Positions 47,632-59,258 of a DNA stretch of 64,000 bases are shown here, piece by piece. A program made the position numbers and the translations under genes. The stretch is from Endomychus coccineus (taxonomy: Eukaryota > Arthropoda > Insecta > Coleoptera > Endomychidae). The stretch is taken from NCBI GenBank assembly GCA_958510875.1, contig OY294067.1:99678010-99742009 (forward strand), read 5' to 3'. A model generated the notes under the pieces. It had not been told where the DNA came from and ran no database searches. It worked only from the letters and a program-made list of their open reading frames with translations. The stretch's first letter is position 1. Every line of letters starts with the position of its first letter.

Positions 47632-47941
47632 TGTAGCTCAGTGGTAGAAGCTTCGATCTTCTAATCTCTGTGACTTCCGGTCGCGGTTTCGAATCTCAGC
47701 GACTGCGGAATTCTTCTGATGGTCCGAGAAAGTAGTGAAGCAAGATACAATGGGCCGTGAGGCCTGAGTGTCATCGAGACTGCCCTGGTTGCAGAATCGA
47801 GCCTACCACACAACGTGGAGTGTTTAGTGGGTATATCTGATGTGATTAAATTCGGACTAAGGGACTCCCACACTACCTTGTGGGATGTTACAGACCCATA
47901 CGGTGCCCATAAGGGTTTCAACCACTTCTCAAGAAAAAAAA
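47632..47941 (+). mobile_element. tRNA-derived SINE
   Basis: The head contains a polymerase III A box, TAGCTCAGTGGT (47634-47645), and a B box, GGTTTCGAATCTC (47685-47697, one extra T against GGTTCGAATCC), about 40 bp apart as in tRNA genes. No clean cloverleaf with a 3' acceptor stem can be drawn, so it is not a tRNA gene. A GC-richer unrelated body (47700-47925) and an A-rich tail (AAGAAAAAAAAG) complete the SINE layout. Confidence 0.85.
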
Positions 47942-48417
47942 GTAGACAGGTATTGGTAGGCGTACCATTTATTTTAAACAAATAATTCAAGGGTGTGTGC
48001 CTACGGACGCCATTGCTTTAAGTAGGGAAGCAATCGTTAATGGAAAAAGACTGCCTTCAACTTAGATACCACATACTGAATTTGAAGAGAAATATCTGAA
48101 GTGGTTTCCGACATATTAGGAAAAATTCGATTTTTCTGTTGTATTTTTAACAACTGTAGATCGGAACGGAAGCACCTTAGACCCCATGTTCATACGAAAT
48201 TTTGTCATAAAAAGACATGAGGAACTACATCTTTGAATTTGTTATACTACTCAGGAAACACCCGTATATTCCGGAAATTCCCTAATTTATATAATTAGAG
48301 ATTTGGAGACGTAGAGAGGTAAAAGTCGTAATATCAATGTTTGAGGGGAATGAATATTATTGTTGTTCTACTTCTAGTAGAAAAGAACCCAGTTTATTCC
48401 TCTTTCTTCCATCTACC
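47942..48417. other. Spacer, no gene
   Basis: No supportable feature between the SINE and the 3' tail of the LINE. Confidence 0.4.
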
Positions 48418-49850
48418 TTATAATAATAATAATAATAATAATAATAAATTTATTTACCACACAAATAAGAGTAAATAATCAATAACTCACGTAAGTATGC
48501 AAATACTTGTGTGTGAGTGAAAATAAATATAAATAGAATAAATATAAATATCAATTTCTTACATAAGATAAATTTAACATACTGAGTTATATAATCTTGT
48601 ACTGATCCTTAACTACTTATTTATAAGCTAATAATATCAACAATACTTAAATATAAAAGAGAAAAGGAAAAATATGCATATATATGCATTGATCAACACA
48701 TATATACACATATACACATACACATACATATATCCACACATATACACCATACACATATATAAAAACGAAGCATCTAAACAAAATATGTTGATTAAACTTA
48801 CAATATCTATTTGGGTGAGCGATATTTTTTACTCCTGAACAGACAACAAAGAAAGAAAAAAATATAATAAAATAATAAATTTAGACAAATGTTTGGTATC
48901 GTATATTGGCACTGGTTTACAGATTTCAATAGCTAGGATCCATCAATCAATTTATGAAATAGGCTTCGTTTCTCGGAAATAACAAAATGTTTTAAGCGTT
49001 TTTTATATAAATTAATGTTTGTTAATGACTTTATATTTGTTGGTATTATATTGGCAATTTTGTGTTGAAGGTAGGTATATGAGCGTTGACCTTTTGCTTT
49101 CTCCATTTTGGGTACTTTAGATTGTTCTTTATTTCTAGTAAAATAGTTGTGGGTAAATTTGTTCAAATTTTTCATCTCACTGAAAAGTCTTATTCCCATA
49201 TTGTAGAAGTAGAGTTGTCTAATATCCATTACCCGTGCTTCCTTATATAGTTCATCTGAAGAATAGGAACGTGGTTTATTAATCAATGTTTTTAAGATGT
49301 ACTTGTGTAATGAATCTAGTGATTTAAAAAAATTGTTTCTTACAGATCCCCAAGCCGTTATTCCATATCTAATATGACTTTCCACTAGAGCATAGTATAT
49401 GGTTTTCAAATCTTTCATTTTAAGGTAGTCTCTTAAGTTTCTAAGTTGGTATAATATATAACGAAGGCGTTTTAGTAACACTGAAATATGTTGATTCCAT
49501 CTAAGATGTGAATCTAATACAATACCTAGGTAAGTGACAGTATTAGTAATTGATATTACAAAATTTACATCTTGACTTGATTTTATGTCCAGTGTTTCTA
49601 GGTTTGGAATAGAATTTTCGTTGCACTTAAATGCCATGAAGCTCGTTTTCTCCAAGTTTATAGAGAGTAAGTTTAATGAGAGCCAATTACATATATTTAC
49701 TAGGTCATTTTCAGCAATATCCTTTAGATTATCCCATGAATCTGCTTCATAGAATATGACCGTATCATCCGCAAAAGCGATCAAGTTTCCTTTAGATTTT
49801 ACATTAAATAAATCATTAATATATATATTAAATAAATGATGTATTATCAT
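48418..49850 (-). mobile_element. 5'-truncated CR1-like LINE with (ATT)n tail
   Basis: On the minus strand the element runs from an RT truncated near 49840 through an intact C-terminal ORF (to 48933) and about 480 bp of 3' UTR. It ends in a TAA/ATT microsatellite at 48418-48447. A simple-repeat tail rather than poly-A is typical of CR1/L2-type LINEs. The 3' UTR includes a CA/TA-rich low-complexity stretch (48680-48770). Confidence 0.78.
48933..49850 (-). CDS. LINE reverse transcriptase, C-terminal 305 codons intact
   Basis: This is the longest open frame in the window. It begins in the RT palm with LFNIYINDLF. The catalytic box IAFADDTVIF follows near residue 25-33 with both Asp residues, then ICNWLSLNLLSINLEKTSFM (residues 53-72) and VTYLGIVLDSHLRWNQHISV (residues 104-123). 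The post-RT segment has YYALVESHIRYGITAWGS and LHKYILKTLINKPRSYSSDE. It ends LFHKLIDGS and a stop. The fingers domain, endonuclease and ORF1 are missing because of 5' truncation, so it is not an autonomous gene. The open frame suggests recent insertion compared with the other LINE pieces. No host promoter is evident. Confidence 0.88.
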   Translation of the reverse strand: MIIHHLFNIYINDLFNVKSKGNLIAFADDTVIFYEADSWDNLKDIAENDLVNICNWLSLNLLSINLEKTSFMAFKCNENSIPNLETLDIKSSQDVNFVISITNTVTYLGIVLDSHLRWNQHISVLLKRLRYILYQLRNLRDYLKMKDLKTIYYALVESHIRYGITAWGSVRNNFFKSLDSLHKYILKTLINKPRSYSSDELYKEARVMDIRQLYFYNMGIRLFSEMKNLNKFTHNYFTRNKEQSKVPKMEKAKGQRSYTYLQHKIANIIPTNIKSLTNINLYKKRLKHFVISEKRSLFHKLIDGS

Positions 49851-50399
49851 AACAGCTCTGATATAGGTACATAAACATCATTCAAAGAGCGTTATCCTGT
49901 CGTTTCATAAGGATCCTTAAGTCGCATAGTTTCCTGACATGTTCGATCACACACGTTCTCATTGACAGAAATTCAATATTTCAGAATAACAGAACGATCG
50001 AAATAATAGTAAGAATAACGTATTTATTTTGCACAACCCACACCTAACGAGACAAGTGAATGATAATTGAAGATGGTGGAGGGATTTTATTGTTAAGTAT
50101 ATTTCATTCATCACTAAATATTTTACTAGAATAACTCGAAAGTAGAATATTCGATTTATATGGTTGCAATCTAATGATAGACCCGAAATTTATAGTTCAG
50201 GTGCTCAGAGAAAAATGGTTTTATTTATTTCATTATTTGCTGGCCTAGAGTAAAATGCCAATGAACACACATATTTTACGATCTATCTTTGAACTGTTTT
50301 GTAATCTAAAGTCGCTCGACTCGAATCTAACAATAAAATAGAATATGATATTAACTAAACAAATTGACTAGGTTTAATCTGCTTTGCTCTAGAAATATT
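49851..50399. other. AT-rich DNA, no gene
   Basis: No supportable feature. Confidence 0.4.
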
Positions 50400-51060
50400 T
50401 GAGCTTGTTCTCGGAGGGCTTGTAATAAAAGCTTAAGAGTGGCCTAGACCTGGTAAGGTTTGCCAGTACTGAAGTATTCTACCCTCAGTTTAGGGTAAGA
50501 TATCCGAAATTTTTGAAGGTGCACCCTCCCAATACCGAGAGTGTAAGCTGCCTCATTTCCCTTAATTATAGCGTGGCGGGGTATCCAGTCACCTTGTTCT
50601 TATCATAGAGATCAAGAATAGAGTACTCGAAGCCCATAAGAACAATGTTATTAATGTGACTAGGTTCTAGCGAGCGGCAGTGGTTTTATCCTTTTCTAAT
50701 AGTCTGTTCGCTCTTCCGACTAATTATAAAGACCGTAGAGTTCTTCGAGCTGGTCAGGAAATTCGTCATTCGAGCCCTTATTGTCTAGGCATGTAAGAGC
50801 TTTTTGACAATTCCATTTCATTCTTCAGTTACTATGAAAGGAGCCTATCGCTTTTTGAGCCGCTTAGTTGTCAGAGAAATTTCAGTCTTCGGGTTGCAAC
50901 CGTATATTCCGGCTCTAACTCCATTAGAAATTGTAGCCGTCTATGAAACAACAGCTTTCCGCCCTCAGTAGGTCGGTTTAATTTCGAATCCATTCATCTC
51001 TGTCTGGGAAGATGATGTTGAAGGGGAAATTAACGTTATTATCGGAGGTAGTCTGTAACT
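50400..51060 (-). pseudogene. LINE RNase H domain remnant
   Basis: The minus strand reads NGVRAGIYGCNPKTEISL (near 50940-50880), like the first RNase H strands of insect LINEs. After much decay, LLDLYDKNKVT and, one base out of frame, WIPRHAIIKGNEAAYTLGIG (50590-50520) match WVPGHSGIxGNExADxLA, including the catalytic His/Asn-Glu neighbourhood. The final Asp is lost (AAYTL). The region is GC-richer than its flanks. It belongs to a different LINE from the CR1-like element just upstream, which lacks RNase H. Confidence 0.7.
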
Positions 51061-51477
51061 CACATTTCTGATGATGGGCGTGTCAGCTGTTGCAGGTATT
51101 AAATTTACAAGCCATACTTGCAATAATAACTTGGTAAGCTGCCAGTATTTTCATTATATCTTTTTTCATTCATGAATGTATTACGAGATTAGACAAATAT
51201 GGGGATGAATGAGCGTTCCAGAATACTTTATTTCATTCCAAGATGGTGTATGGTAGACACAAAATAATTATCTAAATCTAAAAATGGTGATGGAATTGGA
51301 ATTGAATTGAACTAGGTTCTGTAGATTTATTTTATTATTTATAGAATAGATTTACGAGATATTACAAATACTTAAATTAATGTATAACCTATAGCAAATT
51401 ATCGTAATTGGACCGTGGAGTGAGTGTTAGCGTTTCGCATATCGTTAGATGGTACAAGTACAATCTAATAAAGCGCT

Positions 51478-51660
51478 CTATTTCTTTATCTTCTCAGACA
51501 ATACAGTACATCTGACTCGCTCTAACTCACAAGACCCTCTTAAACGCCACTTGATCTGACTCAATCTGTGTAGTTTAGATATCGACGATTGCCCTTGGTA
51601 AAAAACGACAAACGTAATGATATGTAATCCGAAAATTATTAGCCATCTGAGTTGTTCCAT
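51478..51660 (-). CDS. Candidate first exon with signal peptide (unidentified)
   Basis: ATG at 51660 (context CTACTATGG) starts MEQLRWLIIFGLHIITFVVF followed by YQGQSSISKLHRLSQIKWRL. The opening resembles a secretory signal: Arg near the start, a 15-residue hydrophobic core, then Gly/Ser. After the codons for RRGS-like residues (LRGS) the sequence GTCTT|GTGAGT near 51532 is a strong splice donor, so the coding part may end there rather than at the stop at 51478. Downstream exons were not recognised. It may equally be a chance open frame. No family assigned. Confidence 0.3.
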   Translation of the reverse strand: MEQLRWLIIFGLHIITFVVFYQGQSSISKLHRLSQIKWRLRGSCELERVRCTVLSEKIKK

Positions 51661-54134
51661 AGTAGAGAAATTTGTTGATTTTAAGGATTTCTACACATGA
51701 TCTTGTTTACTATAAATTTTTAAGACCAGAATATTTTATACTCAATGGCGTAACACGTGGAAACTCAAATAACGAAAGCTATAAATATGATTGATTGCAA
51801 ACATAGTAGTGTTTCATACCACCATTATGTTTCAAAGTAGTTACATATTAGGTGAAAATGTTCTGAAATATGATTCTTCGAGAATGAAATGGATTTCGAA
51901 AATATGTATAGAATGTTCTATAACGAAGAATTATTGCAATTCATAATTGAGGGTTATTATAGATAACTTTGAATATTTCTGAAGAGAATAAACATGGTAG
52001 TTAATATTTAATAATATCATAACAGTTTGAATATAATCGTGATAATATTATGTAACGTTGATATTTCCTACTAGTTTTTGGGAAAAGTAACAATCAGGTA
52101 TGATTAAAACTGAGATGAATGGAATAATGAAGGCAAGACTTTAATACGTTCATACGACTTTCAGGGTAAAAAACCGCTACATATAAATCTATAAGCTGTC
52201 AACTGTCGTTTCATGCTACCTGTGAAACAGCTTATGACATAACAATACTGCCGTCTATCTGTCATGGTGGAAGCCACAATAAGAGGTGTCAGGTGATTAA
52301 TCTATAAACTGTTATGAGCCGTGATATAGCTGTCATTGGTCTGCTGATCAATGAGAATTCAAGGAGTATAGTTATTAAATGGTGGAAAACTACACACGAG
52401 ACTGAGAGTGAGGTTAAATAGATGTCTCCCAGTTCCACCAGAAGTGACGATTTTGAACACATGCTCATTAATATTGAATTAGACCATTCAAACTTGAAGA
52501 ATATGTGACGCAGACACATTAATATAAACTATAAATATCTAACACATGCTCATTTCAATCAAAACTTCTAGTTTGAGATTAATGGGAAGCATATAGCATT
52601 CTCAAATCTATATTTATGTGTGCGGCAGACCATCAAAAAGCTGATTTTTTGACTAGAAAGTTTCAAGAAATATTCAGATTGTTGTTATGTGTAATATTGT
52701 AATATTCTATGTGAAACAGGAAAATTTGTACCTTCCTACTAGATGAGTTGTATGAATCACCGTAATGATTTATATTTTCAATTCAACACGTGGATGATCT
52801 AGACCAATGGTTCTTAAACGTTATTCTATCAAAATAAATATACATGTATTTTTATTAAATACATGTTATTATTATTATTTTTCAATATTTCATTTCTCAA
52901 ACGGCGCTATCACTCAGCGAACAACAAATTCGTTGGAACGATTAGTGGCGTCATAGCCTAGCGATCATCGTTCTTGAACTGTGGTCGCCGATCGTTTATT
53001 AATGGAATTCATTGAAACGGTAAGGGATGACATCGACTGTTGATCATAGTTCGTGAACTATGGTCGCCGGGATGAGATACATATTTCTTATTTTCCTCCA
53101 ATAACACAACTCTATATTATTAATATTCATTAATATGTTTCTTCATGAGTTTTATAAGAATTTTAAGTAGTAAAACTAATAAGGCACTAAGATTCAAACA
53201 CTGCATCGGTTAAATTGATTTATTTTTTGTTCTGGTGATGTATTTGGTAATTGGGGAGATATCGATGTAGATGGTTGGAATGTTAGCCACTTCACAATGT
53301 CCCCCTCCATACCATCCAAAAATAATCTCTGAGTTTATAATTGAGCGTGTGATTGGTAATGGTCGTCATTGTTTCAGGAATAACGTATGCTAATACCTCC
53401 AGCTGATTTTCGTTGATCATTCGGTGATTCATCGGTTGACATTCTGTTGATTATATTTATTTCCAAGGTTCTTGCTGGGACATATGTAAATAAGTTCCAC
53501 TCGATGCGGAACCTTTGTATACAGCATCCCGTTCAATATAAGGATTATGAAATTTGCTTCCAACACAGCCATTTTCCGCCTCCTCCTTGACCTTTTCAAT
53601 TGTCTTATAGCGATATTTTTGCCTTCGGAAAATTTGATGTCTCTACTCGAAGTTCTTACTTTCAGACCGAATTATTTCAGCCTACGTGTAAAATTGTGAT
53701 GTTAATTAGTGTTTCCATGTAATTTAGAAGAGAATAGATGACTTTGATTAATGAAATGCGTCTGCAGCATTTGATCGGTTGTGTGAAAGAGTAATGTATG
53801 ACTACCTAAGATACTATTCTATGATTTACAAATCTAAATAACTACGATCATTTTATGAATTACCTATTCTATGATTTATATTTCATTTCCATCACTAATA
53901 ACTAATTTCAAGTTTAAGATAGCTCCCTACTCTATAAAATTCTATTTCAAAACTGTCACTGTCATAAATTTAACGATGTCAGATAATACATTATCTTTTT
54001 AGGTTAAATTAAATAGAGAACAGAAAGTGGTAATTCAAAATATCTGAATTTGGTTAAGTTTGAATCAGATCATTATGAGTTTTTAGAAACTCATGAGAAC
54101 AGCAAACCAGCTATCTGAGACTAAATGACATGTT
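51661..54134. other. Intergenic DNA with a short direct repeat
   Basis: GATCATCGTTCTTGAACTGT (52961) and GATCATAGTTCGTGAACTAT (about 53041), each followed by GGTCGCCG, form a 28-bp direct repeat about 80 bp apart in a GC-richer patch. No gene recognised. Confidence 0.4.
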
Positions 54135-54560
54135 ATCACTGTTCAACCTGGTGAATCAAATCTTTTTCTATTGACTTCTAACACGAAATGTGATTGTAGT
54201 TCACTATTTATTGCTGGGGGGCTGTCACCTGGCGGTAGTATTTCCAACTATTCCCCTGTTGATTCTTTAGATAGTGAGAACTATATTGTGAATGCGTACC
54301 ATTGTGAATAACATTCTCAGTGGGACATCCCCTATTCGGCAGATGGTGTTTGAACATAGGTTCGCCAACCATTTCCAAAGGTGTTTTATTAACCACTTCC
54401 AGAGATGGTTGATCAGTGACTTCACGTCTGCCTTGTCCCACTAACGAGCACATGAGAAGAGCGGAACAGCTGCATGGAACTAAAATACTTGTAGTCACTG
54501 TTCAGCCTGGTGAATCAAAATTTTGTCTATTGACTTTCAACATGAAATGTGTTTCCGATT
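54135..54560 (+). repeat. MITE-like repeat, copy 2, with flanking 57-bp direct repeats
   Basis: 54135-54192 and 54493-54551 both begin TCACTGTTCAxCCTGGTGAA and run through TCTATTGACTT to GAAATGTG. Between them, 54395-54500 resembles the interior of the repeat at 44751-44931. The arrangement could be a partial tandem duplication of one element. Confidence 0.6.
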
Positions 54561-55606
54561 TGTAATTTTTTCATTATTCTGTATCTGTTTCATAATGGCA
54601 CTTCGCTGTTGGAACTATAGTATATTTACATATTATTATCAAAACTGGTATAAAAAACTAGAAGTTCTTTAATTTAACAACAATTTTCATCACAGATGAA
54701 AATATATACAGTGCTGACTTGATTTCATTATTGTGGAATAATATGGAGGAAAAAACATTTTTGTTTTTCAAGCACGTTCTTTCTATGTTGACACATAATT
54801 GAATGGTTGCCTTGGAAGAATATCGCATCTTTTATATGGAAAATTTTCACAAAAGCTCTATTTCTGTGAATCGTAATGGATATGTGAGAATCTATTGCCT
54901 GGGTCCTTGGCTTTGATATTGTTGTCAGGCGGACCGATATTAGAAAGAATCCATCTATCTATATTTAAAAATAACTTCGCTTTGAATACAAGGCTAATAT
55001 CACATGCACATCAAATTCCCATACCATTTATGAAACGTAATATTACATCTAATTTGTTCCTCCAGATGGAATATATGTCAGGTTGGTGAGAAGTAGCGAG
55101 ATAACCACTGAATTGCATGGAAACTATATCGAGATTATGAACATCTGCATCCAACTTCCAAACTTTCGAACCTATGTGATTGAAACATCTTATCACTCCA
55201 ACAACTATAACAATAGCTATATTATGATGTGATTTTCAGCAACAAGAGCTATACATTCAGCTAACAATAAAGATGAGTGCTGCGAAACACTTTCTGAACT
55301 TAATAATATATACTATTGTTTCTACGAATGTCAATTGAAGAGCTATGAAATTGTCTAACTTCAACTCAAATGCAATTTTAGACTAGTAGTATTTGTCACA
55401 ATATAATGATTCATGATGAGAAAATTTTTCCTGCTCTGATTGCATTTTCTTATGCTCATCCTCATCCTTATTTTTATCGTTATTCTCATTTTCATTTTCA
55501 CAACAAATTAAGTTGTGAACTTAGTACTCGAACAGGTTGCTTGTTAGATATCTTCCATAAGTGTCTCTAGATAGACCAGTAATACTGCAGCTAATGGTTT
55601 TCGATA

Positions 55607-55610
<4 letters not shown>
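54561..55610. other. AT-rich DNA, no gene
   Basis: No supportable feature. Confidence 0.4.

Positions 55611-55658
<48 letters not shown>
55611..55658. repeat. (TC)24 microsatellite
   Basis: Uninterrupted TC dinucleotides over 48 bp, followed by a degenerate CTCTCATCTCT extension. Confidence 0.97.
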
Positions 55659-55661
<3 letters not shown>

Positions 55662-56164
55662 TCTCTCATCTCTATATCTATCGATCTTTCAATCTCTCGA
55701 GCACATCAGCGGGAAGAGAAGTTAGTGTGGTATCTATTCTCGGCTAGATGGCAATAGATACTATGGTTTCACTAGAATTTTTCGTAATGGGGTATTTGTA
55801 TCTCGGCTCTTAACTAGTAGCACTGCAGCTTCCTCGTTTCGCAATATTACTTATCGATCTGGAGAAAACTTATCACCTTTGTGGCTAACTAGAAGTGTAC
55901 CCCACTGGATAGAATACACAATTCCTTCATGTGAAAGAATACAACCCAAAAAAACTCGTGTAGTCTTAAAGTATCGTGTGTTAGCTTGAGTACGAGAGCA
56001 GCGCCAATAGTTCCCAGCCTGATATAGATCCAGTTATTGCAGCTGGTCAAAATATGTTGATAACACACAAGATGAAGTCTTGTTAGATTTAGGAAAACAA
56101 AAATTGATTGCTCTTCAATAAGTTTTCTTACAACTGTCATTCGTTTATAACGAATTCATCAAAT
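55659..56164. other. Spacer, no gene
   Basis: No supportable feature between the microsatellite and the mariner remnant. Confidence 0.35.
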
Positions 56165-57000
56165 TTCTCACTCGAGAAGGTATTTCTCCTCAAAGCATCC
56201 AAGATAGCCTGGATGGCTATAAGTATAGAGAACATTTATTGTCTTATTCGATTGTGAAACATTGGTAATCGTTGCAAAAATCCTTGGAAGGACGGTAGGA
56301 ATGTCGACAGACGATAAAATTGTCCTTGTTGAGGCGATCGTCGCTTCAAGGTGACAGAAATAGCAGTAATGTTGGTGATTCCACATACAAGCTTTCGATG
56401 AATCAACCACCAACGTTTGGGCTAGAATAATGTTAGGTGAAGGAGGGTTCCCTAACAACTCTCAGCAGTTCAGCGCCAGTATCGTGTAGTATGTGATCAG
56501 TCCTTTTTGGATCTCTATGGCTGAACCCTGTACACGTGACGTGTTGAAGACAATTGTAACATGAAATAACAATGGTTTTCTACTATGGTCCTTTGTCGAT
56601 GAATTAAATGTGAAAAGTAGAAGCACCACCGTTTAGGGTCTGTCAGTCGACAAAAAGATAGGGAAAACTGACCAGAGTGCTACGTTTGTTGCACGACAAT
56701 GCATTCGAAATACGCAAGTCCCAATCCGGAACTGTAGTTTTGAACAAATATATCATCCTCCGTATACTACATATATGGCTCCCACTGACTATTACCTGTT
56801 TGAGAATATGAAAAAAGACCTTCGAGGAAGCCATTTCAGTAATGACGAAGAAATGAATGTTGCAGTTTGGCACTTTTTGAAGGCCAATCCAAGGATAACA
56901 TACTTTCAGGGTTATTAAATTGATGTCAGGGGGTTATAATGGAAAATAAAATTTAATTACCTTTTTTCTCGAAGACAAGCCGTGAATTTTTAGCGCTGCC
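56165..57000 (+). pseudogene. mariner-family transposase remnant
   Basis: The plus strand near 56165 reads KFLTREGISPQSIQDSLDGY, resembling the N-terminal helix-turn-helix of mariner proteins. The centre is unreadable. Near 56690 LLHDNA recalls the HDNAxxH box of catalytic Asp 2. From 56737 the frame gives FEQIYHPPYTTYMAPTDYYL, then FENMKKDLRGSHFSNDEEMN, which matches HPPYSPDLxPxDYxLFxxMKxxLxGxxF, with Asp 3 retained in PTDYY. The C-terminus runs to about 57000. This is a classical mariner subfamily, distinct from the IS630-like ones elsewhere in the window. Heavily decayed. Confidence 0.75.
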
Positions 57001-57679
57001 CTCGTATATGCCTATTATTGTTTTTGCAAATATTATCACTTTTAAGAATAATTCTACGTTAATGAGTAAACTCCGTTCAAACCTCATCGTTAATTATGCT
57101 GGTTCGTATTTTGATTCATAAACGAAATAAAATATCCTTAAAGCCACTAAAGGCCTCGTGTGTGGTTTCCAACATCCTATATAACGATGTACTAATGATG
57201 TAGATTTTATGTAGTTGTTGACGCGAATCTAGTTAGATGTCACGAATTTCATGAGTTTCGTTTTTCAAAAGTCGCTAAACTATAAAAGTGAGTTATTAAA
57301 AGAATCCAATAATTTATGTGGATTGCATAGTGAAAGGAATATTTCTATACGGGTGATTTATTATACATTGTTTATCGCCGTTGTAAAATTTTGACTGTTG
57401 ATACGATTATAAGACCTATATTGAATAATATAATGTGAATAATATACGAATTCATATAAAAATCACATCATATTGACAAGGTTCCACCATACACCCTATG
57501 TGTGAAACGAATACAATAAAGATGTAATTCCTTAAATACAGGGTATGAGTAAGATTGGTATGGCAATGCCTGGGCTAGGAATGAATAATTGATGATTTAT
57601 TGGCAAAGATATCGGTAACACTATGTTTCTATTAATAAACTATGGAAGAGTTCACACTGTGAATACACTATAACACAAT

Positions 57680-58550
57680 ATGGATAAGAAATATAATCAC
57701 CCTCATCCACTAAAAATATCATTAAAATACCTTTCGGCTACCAAGTGGCCATCATCAGAGTAAACTAAATTATGAATCAAAATGTGCCTAAATACTATTT
57801 GGGGATGATAATGTACAGCTGGAAGTAAATCGCAATATCCTGAATTCCGATTTATCGATGGATAAGAAAAAAAAATTCAGTTATTAATCAGAATGAGTTT
57901 TTAACAGGTATAATATAATTCAAAATTCTATAACCTCAATATATCATATAATTAACACAGAGTGAACGGTAGCGTACGAAGTCTTTCCTGATTATCATCA
58001 TCATCAGAGTAAACTAAATTATATATCAAAATGAGCCTAAATACTATTCGGGGATAATAAAGTAGACAAGGGGTTACTTCTAGCTGGAAATGTATCGGAA
58101 TATCCTGAATTCCGATTTATCGATGGATAAGAAAAAAAAAATCAGTTATTAATCAGAATGAAATTTTAACAAGTATAATATACTTTAAAATTCTATAACC
58201 TCAATATATCCTATAATTAACACAGAGTGAACGGTAGCGTACGAAGTCTTTCCTGATTTCAGTTCACAACAGGTTCTAGGTCTACATATCAGTCGAACGG
58301 TGAGTCCGATTTACCCAAAATTTATACAGAATATACAAAATAAGCAAAATAAGCTCAAGTCCGATTTTCATTTGTTTCAAAAATAATTGGGTTTTCATTT
58401 TTTAAAAGTTAATCAAGTTAACTTTGATAACGTTGTCCCAAATGATAATTTGAAACTATAAATAAGAAAATTCACCCTTCACTGAAAATACTCCTAAAGT
58501 ACTGAGGACCTTCCGGCTACCAAGTAGCCATCATCAGAGTAAACTAAATT
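57680..58550 (-). mobile_element. Tandem Penelope-like element 3' ends with hammerhead-like cores
   Basis: Three head-to-tail partial units read on the minus strand. Two are similar over about 250 bp (57752-58000 and 58001-58260), and a third starts at 58528 and runs into the GIY-YIG ORF. At 57732-57758 the minus strand has CTGATGA, a GGC...GCC stem-loop and GAAA, the hammerhead core order. At 58511-58537 stem II is a perfect GGCTA/TAGCC but the GAAA is altered (GGAA). The middle junction at 58001 lost stem II. Units A and B also contain degraded versions of the ORF end (SDLSPAEGNPLF). Tandem partial copies are usual for Penelope-like elements. Confidence 0.65.
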
Positions 58551-58555
58551 ATGAA

Positions 58556-59053
58556 TCAAAATGTGCCTGTTAAAATAATATTTGGGTCTAATAATGCAAA
58601 TAAGGGGTTACCCTCGGCTGGAGATAAATCGGAATTTAATAAATTGCTTTTTCGTTTATACATCTTCATCCCTTCTAAATTACCTAGATATTCATCCGTA
58701 TTGTGTTTTAAAAGTGAAAAATGGTGTGACCCATATTCAAAATACGTTAGGCATATGTTATTTTTCTTTATATGGGCAAAATCTTCTTTATACCGAGGTA
58801 GAATGTTCCTTTTAGGATTTTGAACACGACTCACAATCGACTTTTCAATCTTGGATTTGTCCGCAACTTTATCAAAGGTGTTGCTTGAACGATTTTTCAC
58901 CTTGTTATTACATCTATAAACTGGTTGTATTGCAGATTTAGAAAACAAATTATAGAGTTTATTAATTACTAAAGGATGATAACCGAAACTTTTGAATTCT
59001 ATTGAAGTATTTGAAGGTAATGTCTCTAATTTGGTTAGTTGGCTGTGTTCCAA
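58556..59053 (-). pseudogene. Penelope-like element C-terminus with degraded GIY-YIG endonuclease
   Basis: The minus-strand frame of 165 codons has a linker region (GYHPLVINKLYNLF, then QPVYRCNNKVKN). This is typical of the segment between RT and endonuclease in Penelope-like proteins. It continues with KRNILPRYKEDFAHIKKNN (normally RxxxTRxKEHxxHI, carrying the catalytic Arg and helix) and YGSHHFSLLKHNTDEYLGNL. The end KMYKRKSNLLNSDLSPAEGN is the conserved WKxxxIxKxxNLLN-like tail. The GIY and YIG strands themselves have been deleted, and the RT is absent. The stop at 58556 is followed immediately by the hammerhead-like LTR, the gene order expected for this class. Confidence 0.7.
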
Positions 59054-59258
59054 TTTCCTTTTTTATTTAGAAATTGAATTATTGATCAAAGATTTGTCGA
59101 AACAACTGTCCACCGCTATTTGCTGGAAGTTCTTCAACTTCGTTGGTGTAATTTTGCTGACTCATGAGGACGTTCAATCCATAACGTACTATATAAAAAA
59201 ATTATGTTTTTCAGGTATTTTTCTCACTTTTCTTTCGCAGTTTCTCCAAGCGGCAACG

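Noticed and set aside
47634..47697. Intact tRNA gene
   Set aside because: A and B boxes are present, but no acceptor stem or clean cloverleaf; it continues into a SINE body and A-rich tail.
47661..47990. 109-codon minus-strand open frame
   Set aside because: Lies antisense across a tRNA-derived SINE body; non-coding repeat.
54208..54498. 96-codon minus-strand frame with a Cys-rich start
   Set aside because: Coincides with a MITE-like repeat that recurs at 44751-44931; not a host exon.
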